Positions 24,182 through 32,888 of a stretch of 62,177 bases of DNA are shown one piece after another. The notes beneath the pieces were generated by a model, which made no database searches, was not told where the DNA came from, and was given only the letters and a program-made list of their open reading frames with translations. Location: positions 1 to 62,177 of the forward strand of contig CAJUTB010000014.1 of assembly GCA_910589315.1 (NCBI GenBank), in the 5' to 3' direction. Every line of letters begins with the position of its first letter. Position 1 is the first letter of the stretch. Made by a program: the position numbers and the translations under genes. This DNA comes from an uncultured Oscillibacter sp. (GTDB lineage: Bacteria > Bacillota > Clostridia > Oscillospirales > Oscillospiraceae).

Positions 24182-25543
24182 TTACTGAAAAATGTCGGTA
24201 AGGTCCTGAAGGGTCTTGTCCGTGGTGACTACGATCACGTCGTCAAAGGGATTCAGGGCGTCGCCGCCGGAGGGAATGACGATCCGGCCGTTTTGACGGA
24301 CGATGCCCGCCAGCAAAATGCCGTTACGAAGTTTCAGGTCCTTCAGCGGCACGCCGGTGAAGGACGCGCTGGCGGGGACGCTGAATTCCAGGGCCTCAAC
24401 CTCGCCGTCAACCAGACGGTGAAGGGTCTTGATCTTTGCGCCGGACGCGCTCTCCATGGCCCGGACATACTGGACGATCAGTTCCGTAGTGGTGGTGCGG
24501 GCGGAAACCACGCTGTCAATCATGCCGTTGGATACCAGGTCCACCAGGGATTTGCGGTTGATCTTCGCCACGACCTTGCAGCCGCCGGACTGCTTTGCGG
24601 CGCAGATGGACATTAAGATGTTTGCCTCGTCAATGCCGGTGATGGCGACGAAAGCCTCGGTCTGCTGAATGCCTTCCTCTTGCAGAAGGTCTGTATCCGT
24701 GCCGTCGCCCACGATGACCAGAGCCTTGGGAAGCTGCTCCGCCATTTGAATGCACCGCTGTTCATCCCGGTCGATGATTTTGACGGACATCCCCATTTTG
24801 AGCAGTTCGGAGGCCAGATAGTAACAGATTTTGCTGGCGCCGACGATCATGACGGAGGACGCCTTGTTTCGGAAAACACCCAGCTGGCGGAAGAACTGCG
24901 CCAGCTGTTCCGGAGAGGAGGTAAGATAAATCTTGTCGCCGCTTTGCAGCACGAAGTCGCCGGAGGGAATGATGGTCTCCCCCTGCCGGGACACGGCGCA
25001 GATCAGCACCCGGACCCGGACGCTGCGGTAGAGGTCGGACAGCTGAACGTTGTGCAGGGTGGAATGTTCCGGGATGCGGTATTCCACCAGCTCCAGCCGG
25101 CCCTTTGAGAAGGATTCCACCTTCATAGCCGCCGGGAAGCGCAGAACCCTGGCGATTTCCCGGGCGGCGGCCCGTTCGGGGTTGATGGCCATGGAAAGAC
25201 CCAGCTCCCCCCGCATGAAGCGGAGCTGTTTTTCATATTCCGGGTTGCGGATGCGGGCGATGGTGTGGCGGACGCCCAGCTTTTTCCCCACCAGGCAGGC
25301 GACGATGTTCAGCTCGTCGCTGGAAGTGGTTGCCATCAGCAGCTCGGCCTTGTCCACCTCGGCCTCCTGCTGCACGCTGTAAACGGCGCCGTTGCCGCAG
25401 ACGCCCATAACGTCGTAAATATTGATGATGTTGTCAATCAGCTTGGCGTCCTGGTCAATTACGGTGACGTTGTGTCCGTCGGCGGAAAGCTGCTGCGTCA
25501 GGGCGAGGCCCACTTTGCCCGCGCCCACGATGACGATATTCAT
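24182..25543 (-). CDS. trkA: Trk potassium uptake regulatory subunit
   Basis: 453 residues with two RCK units. The first Rossmann domain starts MNIVIVGAGKVGLALTQQL with the NAD-binding GxGxxG, and the second is SVMIVGASKICYYLASELLK (about 227), where the glycine pattern is degenerate. Each is followed by a TrkA-C ligand domain (for example ALEFSVPASASFTGVPLKDL). It binds nucleotides and gates TrkH at the membrane. First gene of the trkA-trkH operon, divergent from the small N/Q-rich gene. Confidence 0.95.
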   Translation of the reverse strand: MNIVIVGAGKVGLALTQQLSADGHNVTVIDQDAKLIDNIINIYDVMGVCGNGAVYSVQQEAEVDKAELLMATTSSDELNIVACLVGKKLGVRHTIARIRNPEYEKQLRFMRGELGLSMAINPERAAAREIARVLRFPAAMKVESFSKGRLELVEYRIPEHSTLHNVQLSDLYRSVRVRVLICAVSRQGETIIPSGDFVLQSGDKIYLTSSPEQLAQFFRQLGVFRNKASSVMIVGASKICYYLASELLKMGMSVKIIDRDEQRCIQMAEQLPKALVIVGDGTDTDLLQEEGIQQTEAFVAITGIDEANILMSICAAKQSGGCKVVAKINRKSLVDLVSNGMIDSVVSARTTTTELIVQYVRAMESASGAKIKTLHRLVDGEVEALEFSVPASASFTGVPLKDLKLRNGILLAGIVRQNGRIVIPSGGDALNPFDDVIVVTTDKTLQDLTDIFQ

Positions 25544-25757
25544 AAACGGGACCTCCCTGCGCCGGAATACGGCGCGTGTTTCAAGTGAGATTGCTACCGA
25601 TTATAGCGGAACTTCCGGCGAAATGGAAGCCCTATTCCGCCAAAATTTTGCAGAAGGGGCAAAGGGCGTGCAAAAAAATGAAAAAAATGTGTATAATCCC
25701 GGCCTGAACGGCCAAAATAAGGCCTGTACTCTTGAGATTCGGGAGGAGGTGTGCTTC

Positions 25758-25862
25758 ATGCAGAATAATAACAACCGCGAGAACAATCAGAACGAGCGCA
25801 GCCAGAACCAGCAGAACAAGCAGCAGAACGAGCAGCGCAATCAGAAGGAAAACCGCAAGTAA
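25758..25862 (+). CDS. 34-residue Asn/Gln-rich micro-protein
   Basis: ATG at 25758 behind GGGAGGAGG; 34 codons to the TAA at 25860. Almost the whole chain is Asn, Gln, Glu, Arg and Lys (start MQNNNNRENNQNERSQNQQN), with no hydrophobic core. A TATAAT lies at 25692 and a strong terminator follows, so it is an independent transcription unit. Composition recalls gamma-type small acid-soluble spore proteins, which are Asn/Gln-rich, but it is shorter. A spore-associated role is possible but not shown. Confidence 0.7.
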   Translation: MQNNNNRENNQNERSQNQQNKQQNEQRNQKENRK

Positions 25863-25880
25863 GAGCGGTTTCTGAAAAAG

Positions 25881-25920
25881 CCAGGCGGAAAGCGTGTGAC
25901 AGCCTTCCGCCTGGTTTTTC
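25881..25920 (+). terminator. Terminator of the micro-protein gene
   Basis: CCAGGCGGAA (25881-25890) pairs with TTCCGCCTGG (25905-25914), followed by TTTTT. Also serves the convergent MarR gene. Confidence 0.9.
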
Positions 25921-26381
25921 TATTTCGGATTTTCCAGATCCGCCGGAAGAACGACCTCCGGCATCAGCTCCTGTCCAACGACCGTCAGCATTTTCTGAAG
26001 CCTGGCACAGTCCTCCGGGGAGAACCGGGCCGAGACGCGGGACATAACCGATTTCAGGTAATCGCTGGATATATTGTAGTAATCAAGGTATTTCTTTGTC
26101 ACTTCCAGATGATACTCCCGCCGGTCGTCCGCCGACTGCACCTTCCGTACATAGCCCTTCTTCACCAGACTGTTGACCTTATAGGCCGCGTTGGGAGAGG
26201 AAATGCACATGAAGGTGGCAAACTCGTTGATAGTTGGGCTGCCCAGAGCCTGGATGGACTCCATACAAAAGGTTTCCACCGTAGTGAGACTGGCTTCCCG
26301 GTCCTGAAAGCGTTTGAAAATCTCCTGATAAAAGTGCAGCTTAAATTTCGTATACACACGAAAAAATGCCTGTTCCAACAT
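25920..26381 (-). CDS. MarR-family regulator, FabT-like
   Basis: 153 residues with a winged helix (SPTINEFATFMCISSPNAAY, then the wing around KVQSADDRREYHLEV) flanked by dimerisation helices. It is the last gene downstream of the fatty acid synthesis operon, in the same direction, 67 bases after fabZ. In other Firmicutes the MarR protein FabT represses fab genes with acyl-ACP as co-repressor; here the position at the end of the operon and the AT-rich palindromes at the operon promoter suggest the same job. A promoter of its own is possible (26419-26447). FabT identity is inferred. Confidence 0.75.
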   Translation of the reverse strand: MLEQAFFRVYTKFKLHFYQEIFKRFQDREASLTTVETFCMESIQALGSPTINEFATFMCISSPNAAYKVNSLVKKGYVRKVQSADDRREYHLEVTKKYLDYYNISSDYLKSVMSRVSARFSPEDCARLQKMLTVVGQELMPEVVLPADLENPK

Positions 26382-26418
26382 CGTACCGTTTCACCATCCC
26401 ACCGTTTTTCTTTATTTA

Positions 26419-26447
26419 AGAATACCACGCCGGCGGAAAAATAGCAA
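26419..26447 (-). promoter_or_regulatory. Candidate promoter of the MarR gene with overlapping inverted repeat
   Basis: Minus strand TTGCTA (26442-26447), 17-base spacer, TATTCT (26419-26424). An inverted repeat TTCTT-tattt-AAGAA (26408-26422) overlaps the -10 box and could be an autoregulatory site. Confidence 0.4.
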
Positions 26448-26448
26448 C

Positions 26449-26889
26449 TCAGGATTTGCCGCCGATGGCAAAGGTGATTTCCGCAGAGACGGCGGTTTCG
26501 CCGTTCACCGTGGCCGTACACTCCCCCACGCCGATGTTTGCCCGGCAGCGGATCAGGCGGCACTCGATCTCCACCACGTCGCCGGGAACCACCTGCCGCT
26601 TGAAGCGCGCGTCCTTCACCCGGCCCAGAAAGGCCAGCTTGCCCCGGTTTTCCGGCAGGGCCAGCACCGCGACGCCGCCCACCTGAGCCATGGCCTCGAG
26701 GAGCAGTACGCCGGGCATGACGTGTTTCTGGGGAAAGTGTCCCTGGAAAAAGGGCTCGTTCACCGTCACGCACTTGATGCCCTTGGCCCACTCTCCCGGC
26801 TCGCCGTCAACAATGCGGTCCACCAGGGCGAAGGGATACCGATGAGGCAGAATCTCCGCAATTTGATCGGAATTCAGTTCCATACCCAT
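26449..26889 (-). CDS. fabZ: 3-hydroxyacyl-ACP dehydratase
   Basis: 146 residues. Hot-dog fold dehydratase: the catalytic His lies in FFQGHFPQKHVMPGVLLLEA and the catalytic Glu in the same helix; the start region ILPHRYPFALVDRI is diagnostic. It removes water from 3-hydroxyacyl-ACP in fatty acid elongation, in the cytoplasm. The start at 26889 is used because GGGAGG lies 7 bases before it; the ATG at 26904 overlaps that site and the end of fabF. Two bases separate it from fabF. Confidence 0.95.
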   Translation of the reverse strand: MGMELNSDQIAEILPHRYPFALVDRIVDGEPGEWAKGIKCVTVNEPFFQGHFPQKHVMPGVLLLEAMAQVGGVAVLALPENRGKLAFLGRVKDARFKRQVVPGDVVEIECRLIRCRANIGVGECTATVNGETAVSAEITFAIGGKS

Positions 26890-26891
26890 AC

Positions 26892-28133
26892 TCACGCCTC
26901 CCATTTCTGAAACAGCAGGCTTCCGTTATGCCCGCCGAAGCCCAGTGAGTTCGACAGCGCGCAGCGGAGGTCCGCCGCCCGGCCCTGATTCGGCACCACG
27001 TCCAGGTCGCAGGCCGGGTCGGGGACCTGGTAGTGAATGGTTGCGGGGAGAAAACCGTCCCGCAGGGCCAGAACAGTGAAAATCGCTTCCACCGCGCCCG
27101 CCGCGCCCAGCATATGGCCGGTCATGGACTTGGTGGAGCTGACCGCCAGCTTGGCGGCGTGGGAGCCGAAAACCGTTTTGACAGCGGCGGTTTCCCCGGC
27201 GTCGTTGAGCTGGGTAGAGGTGCCGTGGGCGTTGATATAGTCCACGTCCTCCGGTTTCGCGCCGCCGTCCGCCAGGGCGATCGCCATCGCTTCCGCGCCG
27301 CCGCTGCCGTCGGGGCGGGGAGCCGTCATGTGGTAGGCGTCGCAGGTCGCGCCGTAGCCGGTGATTTCGGCGTAAATCTTGGCGTTCCGGGCCAGGGCGT
27401 GTTCCAGCTCCTCCAGGAGCAGAATCCCCGCGCCCTCGCCCATCACAAAGCCGTTTCGCTCCGCGTCAAAGGGAATGGAGGCCCGGTTGGGGTCCGTGCT
27501 TTGAGAGAGGGCCTTCATTGAGGTGAACCCACCCACCGCCAGCGGCGTGAGCGCAGCTTCCGTACCGCCGCAGAGCATTACCTCCGCGTAGCCGTCGCGG
27601 ATATAGTGGAAGGCGTCGCCGACGGCGTTGGTGCCGCCCGCGCAGGCGGTGACGGGACAGGTACTCATCCCCTGGAAGCCGGATTCGATGGACACCCGGC
27701 CAGCGGCCATGTTGCAGATACCGCTGGGGATGAAGAAGGGGGAGACCCGGTCCCAGCCCTTTTCCAGACCCCGGTCATGCTCGTTTTCCGTAATGCCGAT
27801 GCCGCCGATGCCGCTGGACACAATGACGCCGCAGCGTCTGGGATTGGCGTTTTCCACCTGGAAGCCGCTGTCCGCCAGGGTTTCCCGTGCGGCAGCCAGA
27901 GCAAACTGGGTAAAACGGCCCATACGCCTGGCTTCGGCCTTTCCAAACAATTCGTCGGGCTGAAAGCCCTTGACCTCCGCCGCCAGCTGGACTTTCATCC
28001 CGGCGGGGTCGTACTGGGTGATGGGGGCGATGCCGCAGGTCCCGGACCGGACGGCGTTCCAGCTCTCCGGGACGTTTAGACCCACCGGCGTGACAGCCCC
28101 CATGCCGGTGACAACCACTCTGCGTCGTTCCAT
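26892..28133 (-). CDS. fabF: 3-oxoacyl-ACP synthase II
   Basis: 413 residues. Condensing enzyme with the Cys-His-His triad: Cys in TACAGGTNAVGDAF, His in NAHGTSTQLND and His in SMTGHMLGAAGAVEAI. It extends acyl-ACP with malonyl-ACP. Start MERRRVVVTGMGAVTPVG with GGGAGG upstream. Placed between fabG (21-base gap) and fabZ. Confidence 0.96.
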   Translation of the reverse strand: MERRRVVVTGMGAVTPVGLNVPESWNAVRSGTCGIAPITQYDPAGMKVQLAAEVKGFQPDELFGKAEARRMGRFTQFALAAARETLADSGFQVENANPRRCGVIVSSGIGGIGITENEHDRGLEKGWDRVSPFFIPSGICNMAAGRVSIESGFQGMSTCPVTACAGGTNAVGDAFHYIRDGYAEVMLCGGTEAALTPLAVGGFTSMKALSQSTDPNRASIPFDAERNGFVMGEGAGILLLEELEHALARNAKIYAEITGYGATCDAYHMTAPRPDGSGGAEAMAIALADGGAKPEDVDYINAHGTSTQLNDAGETAAVKTVFGSHAAKLAVSSTKSMTGHMLGAAGAVEAIFTVLALRDGFLPATIHYQVPDPACDLDVVPNQGRAADLRCALSNSLGFGGHNGSLLFQKWEA

Positions 28134-28154
28134 AAAATACCTCCCTGTCTCCTC

Positions 28155-28898
28155 TTACATTGCCATCCCGCCGTCCACCGCCAGGACCTGGCCGGTGATA
28201 TAGGCGGCTTCCTCACTGGCGAGGAAGGCCACGGCGTGAGCAACGTCCTCCGCCGCGCCGGGGCGGCCCATGGGAATGGACGCCTGCACGGCCATTCGGG
28301 CAGCCTCCTGCATGGCGGCGGTCATATCCGTTTCAATAAAGCCGGGAGCGACGGCGTTCACCGTCACGCCCTTGGACGCCAGCTCTTTGGCGAGGGATTT
28401 CGTCATCCCGATCACGCCTGCCTTGCTGGCGGCGTAGTTCACCTGGCCCGCGTTGCCCCGCAGGCCCACCACGGAACTCAAATTTACAATGCGTCCGTAT
28501 TTCCGGCGGATCATCAGGCGGGCGACGGCCTTCATGCACAAAAACGCGCCCTTCAGGTTCGCTGAAATCACGGCGTCAAAATCCGCCTCCGGCATCCGCA
28601 TAAGGAGGCCGTCTCTGGTAATTCCGGCGTTGTTGACCAGAATGTCCACCGTGCCAAACGCCTCCACGGCCTGGCTCACCAGCGACTCCGCCTGGGCCGC
28701 GTCGGACACGTCGCACCGGACGGCCAACGCCTTGGCTCCCAAGGCCTCAATGGCCGCTGCCGTCTCCTGGGCGGCAGTCTCGTTGCCTGCGTAGCACAGC
28801 GCGACGTTTGCGCCGCCCCGGGCCAGCTCCAGGCAGACGGCCCGTCCGATTCCGCGGCTTCCGCCGGTGACAACCGCAGTTCTTCCTGCAAAATTCAT
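28155..28898 (-). CDS. fabG: 3-oxoacyl-ACP reductase
   Basis: 247 residues, short-chain dehydrogenase. NADPH site VVTGGSRGIGRAVCLEL at the N-terminus, NNAG in VDILVNNAGITRDGL, catalytic Ser in IVNLSSVVGLRGNAG and the YxxxK motif in YAASKAG. Reduces 3-oxoacyl-ACP. The start overlaps the fabD stop by four bases, so the genes are translationally coupled. Confidence 0.96.
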   Translation of the reverse strand: MNFAGRTAVVTGGSRGIGRAVCLELARGGANVALCYAGNETAAQETAAAIEALGAKALAVRCDVSDAAQAESLVSQAVEAFGTVDILVNNAGITRDGLLMRMPEADFDAVISANLKGAFLCMKAVARLMIRRKYGRIVNLSSVVGLRGNAGQVNYAASKAGVIGMTKSLAKELASKGVTVNAVAPGFIETDMTAAMQEAARMAVQASIPMGRPGAAEDVAHAVAFLASEEAAYITGQVLAVDGGMAM

Positions 28899-29908
28899 GG
28901 ATTGCCCTCCTTTTTGGCCCGCTCTATGGCGGTTTGTATCTTGGCTTCCCGCTCCCGTTCCTTTTTGGCAATTTCATTCGCCAGAGTCTCTTTCAGCTTT
29001 TCCACGTCCGCCACGGTCTCCACCGCGCAGACGGCGGTTTCCGGGACGGTCTTTTTGGCAAAGCCGCTCAGAGCTTTGCCCGGTCCGATTTCAACCAGTG
29101 CGTCTGCCGAATACATACACATATTCCAAATACACTGTTCCATATAGACGCTGCTCTGCACCTGCTGGACCAGAAGTTTCGGTATGTCGGTTTTCGGACC
29201 GGCCGGCGCGTCGCCCAGGCAGTTGAAATAAACTGGAACCTGCGGCGTCTGGAAAGAAATCCCCTTGAAATACTCGTGCAGAGCCTGCCCGGCGGGGGCC
29301 ATCAGGGGCGTGTGAAACGGGCCGCTGACATTCAGCGGCATACAACGCCGCGCACCCTTTTCCTTGGCCAGCGCGGCGGCCCGTTCCACAGCCGCCTTGC
29401 TCCCGGCGATCACCAGCTGTCCGGGACAGTTATAATTTGCAATGGTTACTACACCCAGGCCCGACGCGGCGTCGCAGGCGGCTTGCAGGTCTTCTTCCGC
29501 CAGATTCAGAACGGCCACCATCGCGCTCTCATGGCCCGCGGCGGCTTCCTCCATGGCCTTGCCCCGGAAGGCGACTAACCGCACGGCGGTTTCCACGTCC
29601 AGCACGCCCGCCGTGTGGAGAGCCGAATACTCCCCCAGCGACAGACCGGACACCGCCGCAGGTAGGATTCCCTTTTCCCGCAGCACCGCCGTCAGCCCGG
29701 CGGCAAAGGCCACCATGCAGGGCTGGGTATAGCGGGTCTGGTTCAAAATTCCGTCGGGGTCCTGAAAGCAAGTGGTTTTCAAATCGAAATCCACTTCCGC
29801 CGCCGCACGGTCGAACACCGCCCGGAAAGCGGGGTACGCTTCGTACAAATCCGCGCCCATACCGGCGTGCTGGCTTCCCTGACCGGCGTATAAAAAACCG
29901 AGCTTCAT
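28895..29908 (-). CDS. fabD: Malonyl-CoA:ACP transacylase
   Basis: 337 residues. The active-site Ser is in GLSLGEYSALH, the start LGFLYAGQGSQHAGMG is the conserved opening, and the catalytic His is in GPFHTPLM. It loads malonyl groups on ACP. The ATG at 29908 has GGAGG 8 bases upstream and overlaps the stop of the preceding gene by four bases; the ATG at 29923 would sit on the ribosome site. A charged, probably helical tail of about 30 residues (KKEREREAKIQTAIERAKKE) extends beyond the usual end. Confidence 0.95.
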   Translation of the reverse strand: MKLGFLYAGQGSQHAGMGADLYEAYPAFRAVFDRAAAEVDFDLKTTCFQDPDGILNQTRYTQPCMVAFAAGLTAVLREKGILPAAVSGLSLGEYSALHTAGVLDVETAVRLVAFRGKAMEEAAAGHESAMVAVLNLAEEDLQAACDAASGLGVVTIANYNCPGQLVIAGSKAAVERAAALAKEKGARRCMPLNVSGPFHTPLMAPAGQALHEYFKGISFQTPQVPVYFNCLGDAPAGPKTDIPKLLVQQVQSSVYMEQCIWNMCMYSADALVEIGPGKALSGFAKKTVPETAVCAVETVADVEKLKETLANEIAKKEREREAKIQTAIERAKKEGNP

Positions 29909-30993
29909 GGGTTTGTCCTCCATTCCTCTTGAATCTGTTCCATCTGCGCCTGGACAGTGGAAAGCGCGCGAACGTCTCCGGCGTTGGCCCCGCAGAAAAA
30001 GAGGCCGTTTTCCCAGTCGCCGTCAACGGCGGCGATCAACGCCTTGGAGATGCAGTAGGGCGCCGTTTTGCAGTCGCAGGCGGAAAGACAGCGGTTGCAG
30101 CGGGTGATTTTCGGCTGCGTCCCCGCCTCCACCCGCCGGATGAGGGGGCTTTGCAGGGCGCGGCCCGGCATACCGACCGGACTTTGCACTATGGTGATGT
30201 CCGCCGACTGGGCATCCAGAAGCCGCTGCTTGTAGGCGGGACTTGCGTCGCATTCCTCCGTGGCGATGAAGCGGGTTGCAAACTGCGCGCCCGCCGCGCC
30301 CTCGTTCATATAGCGGCGCATTTCCGCACCGCCTTTCACGCCGCCCGCCACAAATACCGGAATGTCCCGCCCGTACTTCTCCCGGAAGGGGGCCAGAACC
30401 TCCAAAACCTCCCGCAGAAGGGCCGAGAGGGACCTGGGCCGTCCGGCCTGCGCCTCCTGGGCTTCCTCCGGCGAAAATCCGAGGTGCCCTCCGGCGAGGG
30501 GACCTTCCAAAACCACGAAATCCGGAATCCGGCTGTACCGCCGGTCCCACAGCTTGCAGATCAGCGCGGCGGAGCGTCCGCCGCTGACCACCGGGGCCAG
30601 GGCCGCCCGGCTCTCCGGGACTTCCGCCGCAATGCCGGGAAGGTCCTTCGGCAGTCCCGCGCCGCATACGATGGCGTCGGCCCCGGCCTGGAGGGCCGTC
30701 CGCACGCTGGCGGCGTACTGCGAGGCGGCAACCATGACATTCACCGCAATCACTCCCGCGCCTTTGGCGAGCTCCTTGGCCCGGTGAATCTGGCGCGTCA
30801 GCGCGCGCAGATTGGCCTCGTTGAAATTCTCCGTGAAATCCGGTTCCCGGAAACCGCAGAACGCGGCGGAAAGCGTGCCCATTCCGCCCTGGGCCGCCAC
30901 CGCGCCCGCCAGGCGTTCCAGGCTTACGCCGATGCCCATGCCGCCTTGCAAAATCGGAAGCTCCAGAGTCTTGCCGCCGATGGTTATACCCAT
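29905..30993 (-). CDS. Nitronate monooxygenase / FabK-like FMN enzyme with C-terminal Cys cluster
   Basis: 362 residues from ATG 30993; the frame is open further upstream but that part only shadows fabK. The N-terminus LPILQGGMGIGVSLERLAGA and the glycine-rich phosphate site VPVFVAGGVKGGAEMRRYM are those of the NPD/NMO flavin barrel. A C-terminal extension has CNRCLSACDCKTAPYC, four or five cysteines that could hold a metal or iron-sulfur cluster. It overlaps fabK by ten bases and fabD by four, so it belongs to the fatty acid operon. A second enoyl reductase, or a protective flavin enzyme, is possible; the substrate is unknown. Confidence 0.8.
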   Translation of the reverse strand: MGITIGGKTLELPILQGGMGIGVSLERLAGAVAAQGGMGTLSAAFCGFREPDFTENFNEANLRALTRQIHRAKELAKGAGVIAVNVMVAASQYAASVRTALQAGADAIVCGAGLPKDLPGIAAEVPESRAALAPVVSGGRSAALICKLWDRRYSRIPDFVVLEGPLAGGHLGFSPEEAQEAQAGRPRSLSALLREVLEVLAPFREKYGRDIPVFVAGGVKGGAEMRRYMNEGAAGAQFATRFIATEECDASPAYKQRLLDAQSADITIVQSPVGMPGRALQSPLIRRVEAGTQPKITRCNRCLSACDCKTAPYCISKALIAAVDGDWENGLFFCGANAGDVRALSTVQAQMEQIQEEWRTNP

Positions 30994-31922
30994 TCCTGAC
31001 GCACCGTCTCCAGAACGGCCTTTCCTCCGGCATACAGTTCCTCGAAAATCTGCCGGACGGGTTTGATCTCGTGGAGCAGGCCCGCCGTCTGGCCCATCAT
31101 GACGCTGCCGTTTTCCACGTCGCCTTCCAGAACGGCCCGGCGCAGGCCGCCCAGGGTGACGGTTTCCAGTTCTTCCAGGGATGCGCCCCGCTTTTCCAGC
31201 GCGAGATACTGCCGGGACATTTTGTTTTTCAAAACCCGCACCGGCCCGCCGATGGAACGGCCCGTCACAGTGGTGTCGCTGTCCTTGGCCTTCAAAACGG
31301 CCTGTTTGTAGTTCTCGTGAATGGGGCACTCCCGGCTGGCCAGCAGGCAGGTGCCCACCTGTACGCCGCAGGCCCCCAGGGCAAAGGCCGCCGCCATCTG
31401 ACGGCCGCTGGCGATGCCGCCGGCGGCAATCACCGGCACGTCCACCGCGTCAATCACCTGGGGAACCAGGGCCATGGTGGTCATCTCGCCCACGTGGCCG
31501 CCGGACTCGGTGCCCTCCGCGATCACGGCGTCCACGCCGTAGCGCATGAGCCGCCGCGCCAGTACCGCCGCCGCTACGACGGGAATGACCTTGATGCCCG
31601 CCTCTTTCCAGGCGGGAATGTATTTGCCGGGGTTTCCCGCGCCGGTGGTGACAACCCGGACGCCCTCGTCCAGAATCACCTGGGCGATGTCGTCCGCAAA
31701 GGGACTCATGAGCATGAGGTTGACGCCGAAGGGCTTTTGGGTCAATTCTTTAGCCCGGCGGATTTCCTCCCGGAGACGGCTTCCGTCCCAGCCGCCGGTG
31801 GCGATCATGCCCAGCGCGCCCGCGTTGGAACAGGCGGCGGCGAATTCGCCGGTGGCGATGTTGGCCATGCCGCCCTGGATAATCGGGAACTCGGTCCCGA
31901 GGATTTCGTTTAATTTTTTCAC
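30984..31922 (-). CDS. fabK: Enoyl-ACP reductase II (FMN)
   Basis: 312 residues. FMN-binding TIM barrel: start FPIIQGGMANIATGEFAAA, catalytic-region AEGTESGGHVGEMTTMAL, phosphate loop VPVIAAGGIASGRQMAAAF and LGACGVQVGTCLLAS. FabK reduces the enoyl-ACP double bond with NAD(P)H, replacing FabI in many Firmicutes; no fabI is in the window. It follows fabH by 15 bases and overlaps its downstream paralogue by ten. Confidence 0.92.
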   Translation of the reverse strand: MKKLNEILGTEFPIIQGGMANIATGEFAAACSNAGALGMIATGGWDGSRLREEIRRAKELTQKPFGVNLMLMSPFADDIAQVILDEGVRVVTTGAGNPGKYIPAWKEAGIKVIPVVAAAVLARRLMRYGVDAVIAEGTESGGHVGEMTTMALVPQVIDAVDVPVIAAGGIASGRQMAAAFALGACGVQVGTCLLASRECPIHENYKQAVLKAKDSDTTVTGRSIGGPVRVLKNKMSRQYLALEKRGASLEELETVTLGGLRRAVLEGDVENGSVMMGQTAGLLHEIKPVRQIFEELYAGGKAVLETVRQEWV

Positions 31923-31937
31923 TGTATGTTTCTCCCG

Positions 31938-32888
31938 TTACGCAAATTCGATCAGACAGCCGCCCCAGGTCAGTCCGCCGCCGAAGCCCACTGCCAGAAC
32001 ACGGCTTCCAGGACCGATTTTGCCCTGTTCGTGCAGCTCGCTTAAAACCAGGGGAATACTGGCGGCGGAAGTGTTGCCGTACTCGCCGATGTTCTGATAG
32101 CACTTTTCCGGCGGGATCCGGCACCTCCGGACCGCCAGATCCATGATCCGGGCGTTGGCCTGGTGGAGGACGAAAAAGTCTACGTCGTCCATGGTTTTTC
32201 CCGCCTTGTCCAGCACCTGCCGGATACACCAAGGCACCGCTTCCACAGCGAATTTGAAAACCTTCGTGCCCTCCATGGAAATCAGGCTCCGCCCGCCGGT
32301 TTCCGCGCCGGGGACGTGAAGCAGCGCGTCGTTTCCGTGACAGCCCATCACGGCGGAAATCGTGGGAAAGCCCTCCCGGCTCTCCACCACCGCCGCCCCC
32401 GCGCCGTCGCCGAAGAGAATGCAGGTGCCCCGGTCCTCCCAGTTGATCAGGCGGCTCAACTGTTCCGCACCGACAATCAGTCCGTACTTGCGGGGCGCGG
32501 CGTTCAGCAGGCATTCCATCGTGTGCAGGGCGAACAAAAAACCCGAACAGGCCGCGTTGAGGTCAAAGCAGAGGATGTCCTCCGGGAGGCCAAGCTCACG
32601 TTGCAGCAGGCACGCCGCTGAAGGGACCAGCGTATCCGCCGAAAGCGTCGCCACAATGCACGCGCCGATTTCCTCCGGCCCAACCCCGGCGTTTTCCAAC
32701 GCCCGCCGGGCGGCGGAGGCGGTCATGCTCAGAAAAGACTCGCCCTCCCGGCTGTGGTGGCGGAGACGGATGCCGGTGCGGCTGGTAATCCATTCGTCGC
32801 TGGTGTCCACGCGGCCCGCGATCTCGGCATTACAGACGGTTTGTTCCGGTACGCCCCGCCCTGTGCCGCGAATTTTGATTCCGTTCAT
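31938..32888 (-). CDS. fabH: 3-oxoacyl-ACP synthase III
   Basis: 316 residues. The Cys-His-Asn triad is intact: Cys in LNAACSGFLFAL, His in FFVLHQANARIMD and Asn in GEYGNTSAASIPL. It starts fatty acid synthesis by condensing acetyl-CoA (or a branched primer) with malonyl-ACP. The start overlaps the accA stop by four bases. Confidence 0.96.
   Translation of the reverse strand: MNGIKIRGTGRGVPEQTVCNAEIAGRVDTSDEWITSRTGIRLRHHSREGESFLSMTASAARRALENAGVGPEEIGACIVATLSADTLVPSAACLLQRELGLPEDILCFDLNAACSGFLFALHTMECLLNAAPRKYGLIVGAEQLSRLINWEDRGTCILFGDGAGAAVVESREGFPTISAVMGCHGNDALLHVPGAETGGRSLISMEGTKVFKFAVEAVPWCIRQVLDKAGKTMDDVDFFVLHQANARIMDLAVRRCRIPPEKCYQNIGEYGNTSAASIPLVLSELHEQGKIGPGSRVLAVGFGGGLTWGGCLIEFA

Noticed and set aside
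22994..24616. A 540-residue plus-strand frame across trkH and trkA
   Set aside because: Antisense to two well-supported potassium transport genes; no family resemblance.
29437..30999. A 520-residue plus-strand frame across fabD and the NMO-like gene
   Set aside because: Antisense artefact; the minus strand has intact overlapping fab genes.
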